Positions 28,725-37,582 of a stretch of DNA of 64,000 nucleotides are shown one piece after another. Each line of letters begins with the position of its first letter. Position 1 is the first letter of the stretch. The notes beneath the pieces are model-generated. The model was given only the letters and a program-made list of their open reading frames with translations. It ran no database searches and was not told the origin of the DNA. A program made the position numbers and the translations under genes. The DNA is from Lachnospiraceae bacterium (GTDB lineage Bacteria; Bacillota; Clostridia; Lachnospirales; Lachnospiraceae), in contig JAQYDI010000126.1 of assembly GCA_028724245.1 (NCBI GenBank), positions 1 through 64,000 of the forward strand, given 5' to 3'.

Positions 28725-28885
28725 TGTAATCAAATTTAAATTGAATATGGCACTTTTTAAGGACAGTTTTCAGAACAGCCTTTAAAAGCAACTTTGAGAT
28801 TGAACAGGAGTTCATGAAGGGGTACACCACCGCGGGTGTATTTCTTTGTGGACTCCTTTTTTATTTCCGGAAAGGAGGAAAAACC
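28725..28885 (+). promoter_or_regulatory. thi operon leader with nested intrinsic terminator, not TPP-like
   Basis: The leader ends in an intrinsic terminator (28806-28862): the outer stem AGGAGTTC / GGACTCCT encloses a small TACACC / GGTGTA hairpin and is followed by TTTTTT. The layout suggests transcriptional attenuation of thiamine-thiazole genes. I looked for the conserved TPP riboswitch segments (CTGAGA and ACCTGATCTGG) on this strand and found neither. The sensor, if any, is unidentified. Confidence 0.6.
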
Positions 28886-29083
28886 ATGATTACTGTAAAC
28901 GGAAAGGAATTTACCCCCGATCAGCCGGTTACCGTTGCCGAATATCTGGAAGTACATCAGTACCAGATCAACCGGATCGCCGTGGAACTGAATTACGAGA
29001 TTCTGCCCAAAGGCGCTTACGCTTCCACAGTGCTGAAAGACGGTGACATACTGGAGATCGTAAGTTTTGTGGGAGGCGGCTGA
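28886..29083 (+). CDS. thiS: Sulfur carrier protein ThiS
   Basis: ThiS carries sulfur as a C-terminal thiocarboxylate for thiazole formation. The 65-residue ubiquitin-like protein ends in the required GG (FVGGG). The tracked start (28814) is in frame but lies inside the leader hairpin; ATG 28886 behind AAAGGAGG is clearly the real one. It heads thiSFGHE, with thiF 3 nt downstream. Confidence 0.96.
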   Translation: MITVNGKEFTPDQPVTVAEYLEVHQYQINRIAVELNYEILPKGAYASTVLKDGDILEIVSFVGGG

Positions 29084-29086
29084 TCA

Positions 29087-29776
29087 ATGGAATTACGGAA
29101 AGAAATTTTGAATACCGAGGCAGCAGATGTACCGGAAAAAAGTCACATTACCAAAGAGCAGATCGATCAGGCCCTGATAGAACGCCATTCTGCAGAAACC
29201 CAGAAACTGCTGAACCGGGGGCGGGTGGCAGTGGCCGGACTTGGCGGTCTGGGCTCCAACGTTGCATTTGCGCTGACGCGCATCGGCGTGGGGCATCTGC
29301 ATCTGATCGACTTTGACCGTGTTGACCTGACCAATTTAAACCGGCAGCAGTATTTTCTGGAACATGTGGGCATGTACAAAACCGATGCACTCCGGTCCCA
29401 GCTGCTGAAAATCAATCCCTGGCTTGATATTGTCACCGACTGTGTCAAAGTAACAGAAGAGAATCTTCAGGAATTATTCTGCAGCGAAGACATCATCTGC
29501 GAAGCTTTTGATGATCCGGAAGCAAAATCGACCCTTGTATGCGGGATTCTGGAACATTTTCCGGAAAAAAAGCTGGTATCTGCTTCGGGACTTGCCGGTT
29601 ATGAAAGCAGCAATAGTATACGCACCCGGCGAGTTTCCCGCAATTTTTATTTATGCGGAGACGAAACCACCGAAGCCGTTTACGGCAAAGGACTGATGGC
29701 CCCCCGCGCCGCCCTCTGCGCCGCCCACGAAGCCAACATGATCACCCGGCTTCTCATGGGTGAGGAGGATGTTTAA
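29087..29776 (+). CDS. thiF: ThiS adenylyltransferase ThiF
   Basis: ThiF adenylates the ThiS C terminus before sulfur transfer. The 229-residue E1-like protein has the nucleotide-binding loop [12 protein letters not shown], the conserved [15 protein letters not shown] block and a catalytic-region segment, [12 protein letters not shown]. It lacks the CxxC zinc pairs seen in some relatives, as expected of the short clostridial type. It lies between thiS and thiG. Confidence 0.94.
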   Translation: MELRKEILNTEAADVPEKSHITKEQIDQALIERHSAETQKLLNRGRVAVAGLGGLGSNVAFALTRIGVGHLHLIDFDRVDLTNLNRQQYFLEHVGMYKTDALRSQLLKINPWLDIVTDCVKVTEENLQELFCSEDIICEAFDDPEAKSTLVCGILEHFPEKKLVSASGLAGYESSNSIRTRRVSRNFYLCGDETTEAVYGKGLMAPRAALCAAHEANMITRLLMGEEDV

Positions 29777-29801
29777 AACAAACAGAAAGAAGGACATATT
29801 T

Positions 29802-30587
29802 ATGAATCAGACAGATGACAAATTTATTCTTGGCGGACACGAATTCACTTCCCGTTTTATCCTTGGTTCCGGAAAATTCTCTCTGGAACTGGTGAAAGCC
29901 TGCATTGAAAAGGCAGAAGCACAGATCATCACACTGGCCCTGCGCCGTGCCAATGAGGGAGGCCTTGCCAACATCCTTGATTATATTCCCGACAGTGTAA
30001 CACTGCTGCCCAACACCTCCGGTGCCAGAAATGCCGAGGAGGCTGTGCGGATCGCCAGACTTTCCCGCGAAGTGGGCTGCGGTGATTTCGTCAAGGTGGA
30101 AGTGATCCGCGACTCCAAATACCTGCTTCCCGATAATTACGAAACAATCAAGGCCACTGAAATTCTGGCCAAAGAAGGCTTTGTTGTCATGCCCTACATG
30201 TACCCCGATCTGAACGCTGCCAGAGATCTGGTCAATGCCGGCGCGGCCTGCATCATGCCTCTGGGTGCCCCCATCGGTTCCAATAAAGGCCTCTGCACAA
30301 AGGATTTTATCCAGATCCTTATCGATGAAATCGATCTTCCCATCATTGTAGACGCCGGAATCGGACGTCCTTCTCAGGCCTGCGAAGCAATGGAAATGGG
30401 CGCAGCCGCTGTCATGGCCAATACCGCCATTGCCACAGCCGGAGACGTTCCCGCCATGGCGGAAGCCTTCAAAAAAGCAATCGAAGCAGGCAGAAGCGCT
30501 TACCTGTCCGGACTGGGCAGAACGCTGAACAAAGGCGCCAGCGCATCCTCGCCGCTGACCGGATTTTTAAAGGATCAGGAGGTTTAA
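29802..30587 (+). CDS. thiG: Thiazole synthase ThiG
   Basis: ThiG condenses deoxyxylulose-5-phosphate, dehydroglycine and ThiS thiocarboxylate into the thiazole phosphate. The 261-residue barrel protein shows [31 protein letters not shown], the conserved [14 protein letters not shown] and the phosphate-binding [21 protein letters not shown] 29802 behind AGAAAGGA is preferred over the tracked 29760, which overlaps thiF. Confidence 0.96.
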   Translation: MNQTDDKFILGGHEFTSRFILGSGKFSLELVKACIEKAEAQIITLALRRANEGGLANILDYIPDSVTLLPNTSGARNAEEAVRIARLSREVGCGDFVKVEVIRDSKYLLPDNYETIKATEILAKEGFVVMPYMYPDLNAARDLVNAGAACIMPLGAPIGSNKGLCTKDFIQILIDEIDLPIIVDAGIGRPSQACEAMEMGAAAVMANTAIATAGDVPAMAEAFKKAIEAGRSAYLSGLGRTLNKGASASSPLTGFLKDQEV

Positions 30588-30590
30588 ACC

Positions 30591-31883
30591 ATGAGCAGCA
30601 CAAACAACACAATCGGACAGTCTGCAGAACAGATTTCCGCCGAGTCAAAATCCGCTGAACAGCATTCCGCAGACCAGCATCTGAACGAAAGCATTTTAAG
30701 CAAAGAAATTCTGGAGGATCAGAAAAAGAACCGCATTGACCACATGACCTACCTGCCCGGTATGGAGGTTCTGGAATCTGATATCATGGATCAGGTAGTA
30801 GCTGCCATGAACGATTACGACTATGACCGCTATACCGAAAATGATGTGCGCCGCGCGCTGGCCCACGATAACCGGACACCGGAAGATTTTGCAGCCCTGC
30901 TTTCACCGGCTGCCCTCCCTCTGCTGGAAGACATTGCGCAGGCAGCCAGAAAAGAAACCCGGAAGCATTTCGGAAACAGTATCTGTATGTTCACACCTCT
31001 CTACATTGCCAATTATTGTGAAAATTACTGCATTTACTGTGGTTTCAACTGCCACAACAAGATCAACCGCGCCATTCTGAACGATGAGCAGATTGAAAAG
31101 GAAATGGCTGCCATCGCAGAAACAGGTCTTCAGGAAATCCTGATCCTTACCGGTGAAAGCCGTAAAAAATCCGATGTAAAATACATCGGAAATGCCTGCA
31201 GAATTGCCCGGAAATATTTTAAGGTCATCGGTCTGGAGGTCTATCCCATGAATTCCGATGAATACGCCTACCTCCATCAGTGCGGTGCCGACTATGTAAC
31301 TGTATTTCAGGAAACCTATAATTCGGATAAATATGAAACCCTCCATCTGGCCGGCCATAAAAGAATCTATCCCTACCGCGTCAACGCACAGGAACGGGCC
31401 ATCCGAGGCGGCATGCGCGGCGTAGGCTTCGGCGCACTGCTGGGTCTTGATGACTTCCGCAAAGATGCATTTGCCACCGGATACCATGCATACCTGCTGC
31501 AGCGCAAATATCCCCATGCGGAAATCGCATTCTCCTGCCCGAGACTGCGTCCCATTATCAACAATGACCGGATCAATCCCAGAGATGTCCACGAAGCACA
31601 GCTGCTTCAGGTGGTCTGCGCTTACCGCCTGTTCATGCCCTTCGCAAGCATCACCGTCTCCACCAGAGAATGTGCACGAGTACGCGATAATCTGGTCAAT
31701 ATCTGCGCCACCAAAATCTCCGCAGGCGTCAGCACCGGCATCGGCAGCCACGCAGACGATATTGAAGCCAAAGGAGACGACCAGTTTGAAATCTCCGACG
31801 ACAGAACCGTGGACGAAGTTTACAACGATCTGCTGAAAAATGACCTGCAGCCGGTCATGAACGATTATGTGTATCTGCAGTAA
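30591..31883 (+). CDS. thiH: 2-iminoacetate synthase ThiH
   Basis: ThiH is the radical SAM enzyme that cleaves tyrosine to dehydroglycine, the oxygen-independent route used by anaerobes. The 430-residue protein has the cluster motif CENYCIYCGF (CX3CX2C) and the family sequence RAVRGGMRGVG-like block (AIRGGMRGVGFGALLGL). The first 45 residues are a Ser/Ala/Glu/Gln-rich extension with SAEQ-like repeats that is absent from typical ThiH. It starts 3 nt after thiG. Confidence 0.95.
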   Translation: MSSTNNTIGQSAEQISAESKSAEQHSADQHLNESILSKEILEDQKKNRIDHMTYLPGMEVLESDIMDQVVAAMNDYDYDRYTENDVRRALAHDNRTPEDFAALLSPAALPLLEDIAQAARKETRKHFGNSICMFTPLYIANYCENYCIYCGFNCHNKINRAILNDEQIEKEMAAIAETGLQEILILTGESRKKSDVKYIGNACRIARKYFKVIGLEVYPMNSDEYAYLHQCGADYVTVFQETYNSDKYETLHLAGHKRIYPYRVNAQERAIRGGMRGVGFGALLGLDDFRKDAFATGYHAYLLQRKYPHAEIAFSCPRLRPIINNDRINPRDVHEAQLLQVVCAYRLFMPFASITVSTRECARVRDNLVNICATKISAGVSTGIGSHADDIEAKGDDQFEISDDRTVDEVYNDLLKNDLQPVMNDYVYLQ

Positions 31884-31899
31884 CCGACCGGATCATAAG

Positions 31900-32481
31900 A
31901 TGTCGGACGTCATCGCCGTCACCAACCGCCGCCTGTGCAGCCGTCCCCTGACGGAACAGATAGAACGAATCTGCAGACTTTCTCCCAAAGCCATAATTCT
32001 GCGTGAAAAAGACCTGCCGGAATCGGAATATGCCCTTTTAGCCGAAGAAATCATGAAAATCTGCAGCCGGTACGGCGTTCCCTGCATCCTCCACACATTC
32101 GTGGAAACAGCAGAAAAACTGAACTGCCGGGCAATTCACCTGCCCCTTCCACTGCTGCGCAGATATGCGGCAGCGGAAAGGTGTGGAGAAAGGAAAGTAA
32201 TTGGAACCTCCGTTCATTCTGTTGAAGAGGCAGTAGAAGCAGAAAAGCTGGGTGCCACCTACATCACCGCCGGTCATGTCTATGCCACCGACTGCAAAAA
32301 AGGACTGCCGCCCCGGGGGCTCCCTTTCCTGCAGGCCGTCTGCGAAAGTATATCCATACCGGTATACGCCATCGGCGGAATCCAGATGGATGGAAAACAG
32401 ATCAACCAGAAGCAGATGGACGAAATCCTGTCATGCGGTGCCGCGGGCGGATGCGTTATGTCGGGGATGATGAAGATATGA
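31900..32481 (+). CDS. thiE: Thiamine phosphate synthase ThiE-like
   Basis: The 193-residue TIM-barrel protein belongs to the thiamine phosphate synthase/TenI family, joining thiazole phosphate and hydroxymethylpyrimidine pyrophosphate. Visible blocks are ILREKDLPESEY, GTSVHSVEEAVEAEKLGATYI and GGIQMDG. It is at the end of the thi operon, 16 nt after thiH, which favours ThiE; the shorter TenI-type regulator/isomerase cannot be fully excluded. The start at 31900 is chosen because the tracked one overlaps thiH. Confidence 0.85.
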   Translation: MSDVIAVTNRRLCSRPLTEQIERICRLSPKAIILREKDLPESEYALLAEEIMKICSRYGVPCILHTFVETAEKLNCRAIHLPLPLLRRYAAAERCGERKVIGTSVHSVEEAVEAEKLGATYITAGHVYATDCKKGLPPRGLPFLQAVCESISIPVYAIGGIQMDGKQINQKQMDEILSCGAAGGCVMSGMMKI

Positions 32482-32531
32482 AACGCATTTTTCGAAAACA
32501 TTGTAAAAACATCTTATTCCATTAAACATAA

Positions 32532-32581
32532 TACCGGAATCGAAAAAGGAACTGACCCCCTTTCGATTCCGGTACTTTTTA
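32532..32581 (+). terminator. Intrinsic terminator after thiE
   Basis: A 14-bp perfect stem TACCGGAATCGAAA / TTTCGATTCCGGTA is followed by CTTTTT. It ends the thiSFGHE operon. Confidence 0.88.
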
Positions 32582-32602
32582 TCCATGTAAACATATCTTT
32601 CA

Positions 32603-33013
32603 TTACCACATCTGACCGATCTGACTAAAATCAATGTACAGATCCTCATAAATGCCTGCTTTGACAGAATCGGAAAATGTACAATCCAGCAGTGTATTCT
32701 GTTCGAAATTATATACAAGAATTCGATCTTTTTCATGATCAACGATCCAGTATTCGCGTACTCCGGCATTGCTGTATTTCGACAGATTGATCATATAATC
32801 CATATTCTTACTGCCGGGCGATACCACCTCAATCACCCAGTCCGGCGCTCCATGGCATCCTTTATCATCCAGTTTATTTACACCGCAGATTACGCTGATA
32901 TCCGGTTCTACATAAGTTTTATCATCGCAATTCAGAAAAACCGCAATCTGTCCATCGATCAATTCCGCCCGCTTCCCATCGGGAAGTGCATATATATCAT
33001 CAATCGTATACAA
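32603..33013 (-). CDS. Uma2 family protein with internal deletion
   Basis: The protein is a shortened member of the Uma2 (DUF820) PD-(D/E)XK-like family. The N-terminal block (YTIDDIYALPDGKRAELIDGQI) is followed directly by AVFLNCDDKTYVEPDISVICG and the C-terminal block GAPDWVIEVVSPGS...YSNAGVREYWIVD. Full Uma2 proteins have roughly 45-50 more residues between these blocks, including a helix and strand of the core. The frame is intact, so this is an in-frame deletion; nuclease-like residues (PDIS, EVVSP) remain. Activity is doubtful. At 136 residues versus about 185, it may be a remnant. Confidence 0.8.
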   Translation of the reverse strand: MYTIDDIYALPDGKRAELIDGQIAVFLNCDDKTYVEPDISVICGVNKLDDKGCHGAPDWVIEVVSPGSKNMDYMINLSKYSNAGVREYWIVDHEKDRILVYNFEQNTLLDCTFSDSVKAGIYEDLYIDFSQIGQMW

Positions 33014-33063
33014 ATCTTTAACTGATAATGCGAACAGCTCCTTTCCTTATATACATCATATTA

Positions 33064-33248
33064 ACAGATATATCCCTCTTGGCTGAATTCCATTTACACT
33101 GGAATTGGTTGGAGACCATTTGAGGAGAAATTGAAGGGTGTCAATGCCCTGTCGGGCTAATTTCCATTTACACATCAGAACTGCTTGCCCAAGCCCCGAA
33201 ACTATCGAGCGTGTGTCAATGCCCTGTCGGGCTAATTTCCATTTACAC
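33064..33248 (-). CRISPR. Small CRISPR array: two full repeats, one degenerate, two spacers
   Basis: Two identical 36-bp repeats (33138-33173 and 33213-33248, plus-strand form GTGTCAATGCCCTGTCGGGC...TTTACAC) are separated by a 39-bp spacer. A third, degenerate repeat ends at 33099 (GGCTGAATTCCATTTACAC), with a 38-bp spacer between. The repeat is partly palindromic (GCCCTGTCGGGC). The decayed repeat should be leader-distal, so the leader is probably on the right and transcription on the minus strand. No cas gene is in the window. Confidence 0.85.
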
Positions 33249-33561
33249 CCCTACCCTTCAGAAGCCCTTAATTTATAAGGCTTTTTGAGGCCTTTTTTGC
33301 AGGTATTTTTCAGAATATTCTGATAAATAGCCTTTTTCGGGGTGTTTTTATGTCTTGGGAAAATTTTTCATGTATTTCAACAGTTTTGTGTCATATTTCA
33401 ATTTGACTTGAAATACCTTTTTTCTCTGCCTTCTCGCTGTTATTATTATAATTTTTTCTTTCTGCAGCGTCAAGCAGAGATTTTTTAAGAATTCCGTTCC
33501 GCGAAATTCTCATTACGTTTCAGACTTCCGCCGCTTCATTTCATCCTTTTCAGATAAAATA
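33249..33561. other. AT-rich region beside the CRISPR array
   Basis: This stretch has no credible ORF. It is AT-rich with T tracts and a CCTTTTTTGCAGG / GCCTTTTTCGG pattern, and may include the CRISPR leader next to the last repeat. Nothing else was recognised. Confidence 0.4.
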
Positions 33562-33645
33562 AAGCTCTGAGCAGTACATAGGAAGGAGACATGCAAAATA
33601 ACATACTATTGTTATCTGTTTCTCTCCCCATACTGTTCAGAGCTT
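33562..33645. repeat. Inverted repeat related to the MITE-like termini
   Basis: AAGCTCTGAGCAGTA and TACTGTTCAGAGCTT form an inverted pair 54 bp apart. The core TACTGTTCAGAGC is the terminal motif of the element at 6421, but here the arms face the other way, so this is either a hairpin derived from two ends or a diverged family member. Confidence 0.45.
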
Positions 33646-33713
33646 CATTTTGCCGGGGTGATGTAACCTGCGGCGGCAGAAGTCTAAACAGTCCCCCAAA
33701 ACTTTCACATCTT

Positions 33714-35678
33714 CTACCAGATCCCTTTCATCCCCCACACTTCGATCCGCGTAAATTCCTCAGGCCGTTCTGCTTTCAGTTCGAACATTCCGTTTTTTCC
33801 TGAACCGTAATACAGCCTCGTTCCTGCTTCTTCTCCATGATTCAGATACACCTCCACCGTTCTCCGGTCCACAAAAATCTCCACATAGCGGACATTTTTT
33901 GTAACCGCCGGGAAAGTTCTGATTGTTTCTTCTGCCCTGACTCCATTTCTGCTGTTCTCTCCGGTCCGTATAGCTGTTACGCCGTCTTCCCGGATCAGTT
34001 CAATAGAACTTTCTCCGTCCCTTCCCAGTGTCAGGCAGAAGTTGGAATCGCCGGTCAGTTCCAGTTTTGCCAGATAACTGTTGCCGTGGATTCCTGAAAG
34101 TGACACCTCTTTCTGACTTTCCAGACAGATCAATTCATCCTGCAGGCTGTAGATTTCTGATACGGGGTTCATGCACAGACGGTTTTCCCTTACATGCAGT
34201 TCTCTTGGAATGGTCATGCTGCCGTAAGCACCGTTTTTCACTTTGACATGTTCTTCATAGAAATCGGAAATCCATCCGATACAGATCCGTCTGCCGTCGT
34301 GTTCAAAGCTCTGCATGGCGTAACAGCTGCTGCCAAAGTCATACCAACCGGAATTCTGAATTTCGTAAAAGCCATTTTCGCAGGAAGCACCTTCTTCTGT
34401 CCTGCTTACTTTGCTTCCCGTATTCCTTTGTCCGTATTCCCAGTCTCCTACATAATAACGGCACGGCTGCTTCCGTCCGTATTCATCCACATAACACATC
34501 CACGCGCCCACGGCTACATATTTTCCATCCAGTTCGTAAAAATCGGGGCATTCAAAACAGCGGACTCCTTCCGTTTCTTCGATCAGAAGCGGTGCATAAT
34601 AGGTCCAGTGCTCCATGTCCTCGGACCGGTACAGGAGAATGGCTGCTTTTCCGTGAAGGGCGCTGCCCAGTACCATGTACCATGTATCGCCGATTTTCAG
34701 CAGCTTCGGATCTCTGAAATCGTCGCTCACACCTTCGGGTCTCTGCCCCGCAGCGCTCTTATCGATTACAGTTTTCTCCGCTTCAAACCGGAGCAGATCA
34801 CGGCTTTTCGTCATGCACTGAGTTTCCGTCACCTTCGTTTCATCGGGCAGTTCTGCCAGATGCCGGGTCAAATACAGCAGTACTTCATCCTCCAGAACCA
34901 CTGCGCTGCCGGAAAATGCTCCGCCTATGTACCGGTCTGCATGCTCCAGAATCATTTCCTGCGGCTCAAATACTATCGGCAAATGGGTCCAGTGAACCAG
35001 ATCCCGGCTTACCGCGTGCCCCCAGTACATGTTGTTCCACTGCTGAGAATGAGGATTCTGCTGATAAAACATATGGTACCTGCCCTGATACCAGCACAAT
35101 CCGTTGGGATCGTTGATCCAGTTGACAAACGGAACAAAATGATACTGCTCCCGATAGGATGTGTCATAATGTTCCTTCAAAGCGTCCCCTTTTACCGCCC
35201 GAAAATCAGCCGCTCCCGGCACCCTGGACTCATCGGACAGATAACAGATTCCTTCATCCAGTATGTTGTCATTACCACTCAGATAAGCAAACGACACATG
35301 AGCATCCACCGGAATGATTTCGTATTCCGTATCCTTCTTCAGCGGAAAGCAAAGCTTCTTATAATAAGAAGTGCCTGCCTGCTGTTCCATCACTTCGCAG
35401 TCTGCCGCTTCATATTCTGTCATTTCACAGTTTGCCGCTTTACATTCTGCCGCTCCACAATTTGCCTTTTTGCAGTCTCCCGCCTTCCAGTCTGCTTCAC
35501 CTGCTTTGCTGCCTCTGCATTTTACAATAACTTTTCCATTACCAGCGGTTTTACATGTCCCTGCAGCTTTGCTTTTCTCTACGCTTTCGCTTCCATTCCC
35601 GATTTCGCAGCATTTTTCAGCGGCTTCCCCTGAAACCGCAAAAATCTCCAGTTGTGTATACTGACAGGAATTAAACAT
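33714..35678 (-). CDS. Glycoside hydrolase family 32 protein
   Basis: GH32 enzymes hydrolyse sucrose, fructans or levan from non-reducing fructose ends. The catalytic motifs are present: WINDPNG (nucleophile), FRDPKLL (transition-state aspartate) and FECPDF (acid/base). Beta-sandwich residues follow at the C terminus (DRRTVEVYLN). At 654 residues it is longer than a plain invertase: about residues 20-100 are a Cys/Ala/Lys-rich low-complexity stretch of repeated AAxCE-like units that interrupts the N-terminal region. No signal peptide is apparent, so it may act in the cytosol. It follows the OLD-family gene by 32 nt. Confidence 0.9.
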   Translation of the reverse strand: MFNSCQYTQLEIFAVSGEAAEKCCEIGNGSESVEKSKAAGTCKTAGNGKVIVKCRGSKAGEADWKAGDCKKANCGAAECKAANCEMTEYEAADCEVMEQQAGTSYYKKLCFPLKKDTEYEIIPVDAHVSFAYLSGNDNILDEGICYLSDESRVPGAADFRAVKGDALKEHYDTSYREQYHFVPFVNWINDPNGLCWYQGRYHMFYQQNPHSQQWNNMYWGHAVSRDLVHWTHLPIVFEPQEMILEHADRYIGGAFSGSAVVLEDEVLLYLTRHLAELPDETKVTETQCMTKSRDLLRFEAEKTVIDKSAAGQRPEGVSDDFRDPKLLKIGDTWYMVLGSALHGKAAILLYRSEDMEHWTYYAPLLIEETEGVRCFECPDFYELDGKYVAVGAWMCYVDEYGRKQPCRYYVGDWEYGQRNTGSKVSRTEEGASCENGFYEIQNSGWYDFGSSCYAMQSFEHDGRRICIGWISDFYEEHVKVKNGAYGSMTIPRELHVRENRLCMNPVSEIYSLQDELICLESQKEVSLSGIHGNSYLAKLELTGDSNFCLTLGRDGESSIELIREDGVTAIRTGENSRNGVRAEETIRTFPAVTKNVRYVEIFVDRRTVEVYLNHGEEAGTRLYYGSGKNGMFELKAERPEEFTRIEVWGMKGIW

Positions 35679-35710
35679 TTTCTTCCGTCTCCCTTCACGT
35701 GATATTCCTG

Positions 35711-37582
35711 TTACTGTCTCCGGTTCTCAAAATAAATAAACCGGTCAATTGCTTCCAGAATGTCCTTAAAGTCATCTCTTGGCGCCAGATCGATATATCT
35801 GCGCAGAAGCTTCGTTTCCTGATTCTTATATCTTCCATAAAAGATGTCATACAGGTTATGGCCCCGCATATGGATTTTGATCTCCTCCATATGCTGCTTG
35901 ACATCCTCCACCGTTTCCAGATTTTTCCCCAGAACCTCCTGCAGCCGCTGCCCGCTCTTGATTTTATGAAGATATTCCTTCCATTTTTCCAGAAAAATCT
36001 CGTAAAATTCCTCAGGAGAATGAATAATATGAAGCTGCGCCATAATTTCCGGATTCAGAAAATAATTCTCAAATGAGTAATATTTCAGAATCAGTACATT
36101 TTTCTCCGTTACCCGCGGCAGATGATCCACATCCTGAAGATTCCGTTCCTCATAATAACGGCACAGCTGGCGCTTCAGCATCCGGCTGTCCTTGCCGTCG
36201 CCGTCCCGGATCATCAGAAAATTATCCTTCAGATAGACCTGATTCATATATTTCAGATTGGCATATGTTTTGATATTGGTACAGCTGTTGGTGGTAATAA
36301 TGGCTGCCCGGGAAAGATTCCCGTTTTCATCGTACATTTCGGAATAATATTTCTGCAGAAGCAGGGGAAGGCGGCTCTTATCCTGCTTTCCCTCCACAAT
36401 AAATACAAAATCCACATTCATCAGGTCGTTGGCGCTGTATCCCAGATCATCCAGGATCACACTGATATTCGTATTCCTGCGCACTGTGGAACAGCCATTG
36501 TCATCCAGCACCACCTGACGGATCTGCCTGCTGTTGAAATTGGAAAGCAGGTTGGGCGAGTGGGTGGAGAAAATTACCTGATTTTTCCGGGAAAGACGAT
36601 ACAGAATCTCTCCCGATATCTTCTGCAGTTTCGGATGCAGGAAAAGCTCCGGTTCTTCCACGATGATAATGCCCGGGCTCTGCCCTTCTCCCTCCGCATA
36701 CGTTTCCAGCAGAGACAGCATGTAAATACTCCGCATGCCTTTGCCCAGCTGTTCCACCGGGCGCGGATTTTTCTTTCCCTCACTGTAAATCTCCGCCGTC
36801 ACCGACAGCATCCGCTCAATATCCCGGTTCATGGAATACACGATCCGGTCCTGCCCGCCGTTTCGCCGGTAATTTTCATTGACCTTCTTTGAAAATTCAT
36901 CCAGATTCAGCTGATAAAGCTTGTAATCCAGCAGTTTTGCCGTCTCAAAAGCATCCAGCTCCTCCGGCTTTTTCTGATTGATCAGACCGATACAGGAAAA
37001 ACAGTGGTCACAGAGCTTTGCCTGATTAAAAAGGCAGCAGCCGGAACGCATACGTTTCAGCAGCTCATCCTCCTGCAGCAGAAGTACATCCTCCTGAAAC
37101 TGCTTCAGATTTCTCTGAGAATCCATATAGTAAATAGTCGGAAACAGCTTCGGAATACAGCTGTTATTCTTCTGAACACCATCATTGTACCGAACCTTCC
37201 CATCACGATTGGCCGTAAACGTAAATGTCAGATGCCCGTCTGTTTCTGCATTCATATTTTCCTTATAAGAAGGCAGCTTTCTGCAGAAATCCCGGTACCA
37301 TGCATCATACCTGCGATAAGAACTGACAGCACCTTTACTGTGAAGTCCCCGCAGATCTTCCTGTGTGATCAGAAGCTCCACATGGATTTCAATATTGGCA
37401 TAGTCCTCCTGAAAATCCTCCGGCTGTATCTCATAAACACCGCTGACTGCCCGAATCGCATCCAGCACTGCCGTTTTTCCGGTGTTATTCTTCCCCACCA
37501 GGATCAAAGCATTTTCCACATTGGAAATCTTCATTCTGCCGATGGATTTAAAATTGCGAATCTCCAACTCTGTAATCTGCAT
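35711..37582 (-). CDS. OLD-family ATPase/TOPRIM nuclease
   Basis: The protein combines an ABC-type ATPase with a C-terminal TOPRIM domain, the arrangement of OLD (overcoming lysogenization defect) nucleases. Walker A is GKNNTGKTAVL (about residue 30), Walker B IIIVEEPELFLHP, the H-loop FSTHSPNLL, and the TOPRIM acidic residues appear as IVEGKQD and RDGDGKD. A cysteine-rich insert (CC...CDHCFSC, about residues 182-197) inside the ATPase region could bind a metal. ATG 37582 follows GGAGG. No UvrD-like helicase is adjacent, so it is not a Gabija pair; it fits stand-alone class 1 OLD. A phage-defence role is inferred. Confidence 0.88.
   Translation of the reverse strand: MQITELEIRNFKSIGRMKISNVENALILVGKNNTGKTAVLDAIRAVSGVYEIQPEDFQEDYANIEIHVELLITQEDLRGLHSKGAVSSYRRYDAWYRDFCRKLPSYKENMNAETDGHLTFTFTANRDGKVRYNDGVQKNNSCIPKLFPTIYYMDSQRNLKQFQEDVLLLQEDELLKRMRSGCCLFNQAKLCDHCFSCIGLINQKKPEELDAFETAKLLDYKLYQLNLDEFSKKVNENYRRNGGQDRIVYSMNRDIERMLSVTAEIYSEGKKNPRPVEQLGKGMRSIYMLSLLETYAEGEGQSPGIIIVEEPELFLHPKLQKISGEILYRLSRKNQVIFSTHSPNLLSNFNSRQIRQVVLDDNGCSTVRRNTNISVILDDLGYSANDLMNVDFVFIVEGKQDKSRLPLLLQKYYSEMYDENGNLSRAAIITTNSCTNIKTYANLKYMNQVYLKDNFLMIRDGDGKDSRMLKRQLCRYYEERNLQDVDHLPRVTEKNVLILKYYSFENYFLNPEIMAQLHIIHSPEEFYEIFLEKWKEYLHKIKSGQRLQEVLGKNLETVEDVKQHMEEIKIHMRGHNLYDIFYGRYKNQETKLLRRYIDLAPRDDFKDILEAIDRFIYFENRRQ

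Noticed and set aside
28725-28885. TPP riboswitch upstream of thiS
   Set aside because: Expected from context, but the conserved CTGAGA and CCTGATCTGG segments are absent and the leader is too short before the terminator.
28814-28885. Upstream in-frame start of thiS
   Set aside because: The ATG is inside the leader terminator hairpin and lacks a ribosome binding site; the ATG at 28886 has a strong one and matches the family N terminus.
34194-35633. 479-residue plus-strand ORF
   Set aside because: It is the antisense shadow of the GH32 gene, whose catalytic motifs are certain; the plus frame is Cys/His/Phe-rich without recognisable domains.
35711-37582. Gabija (GajA-GajB) defence system
   Set aside because: The OLD-type ATPase is present, but no UvrD-like GajB gene is adjacent on either side.
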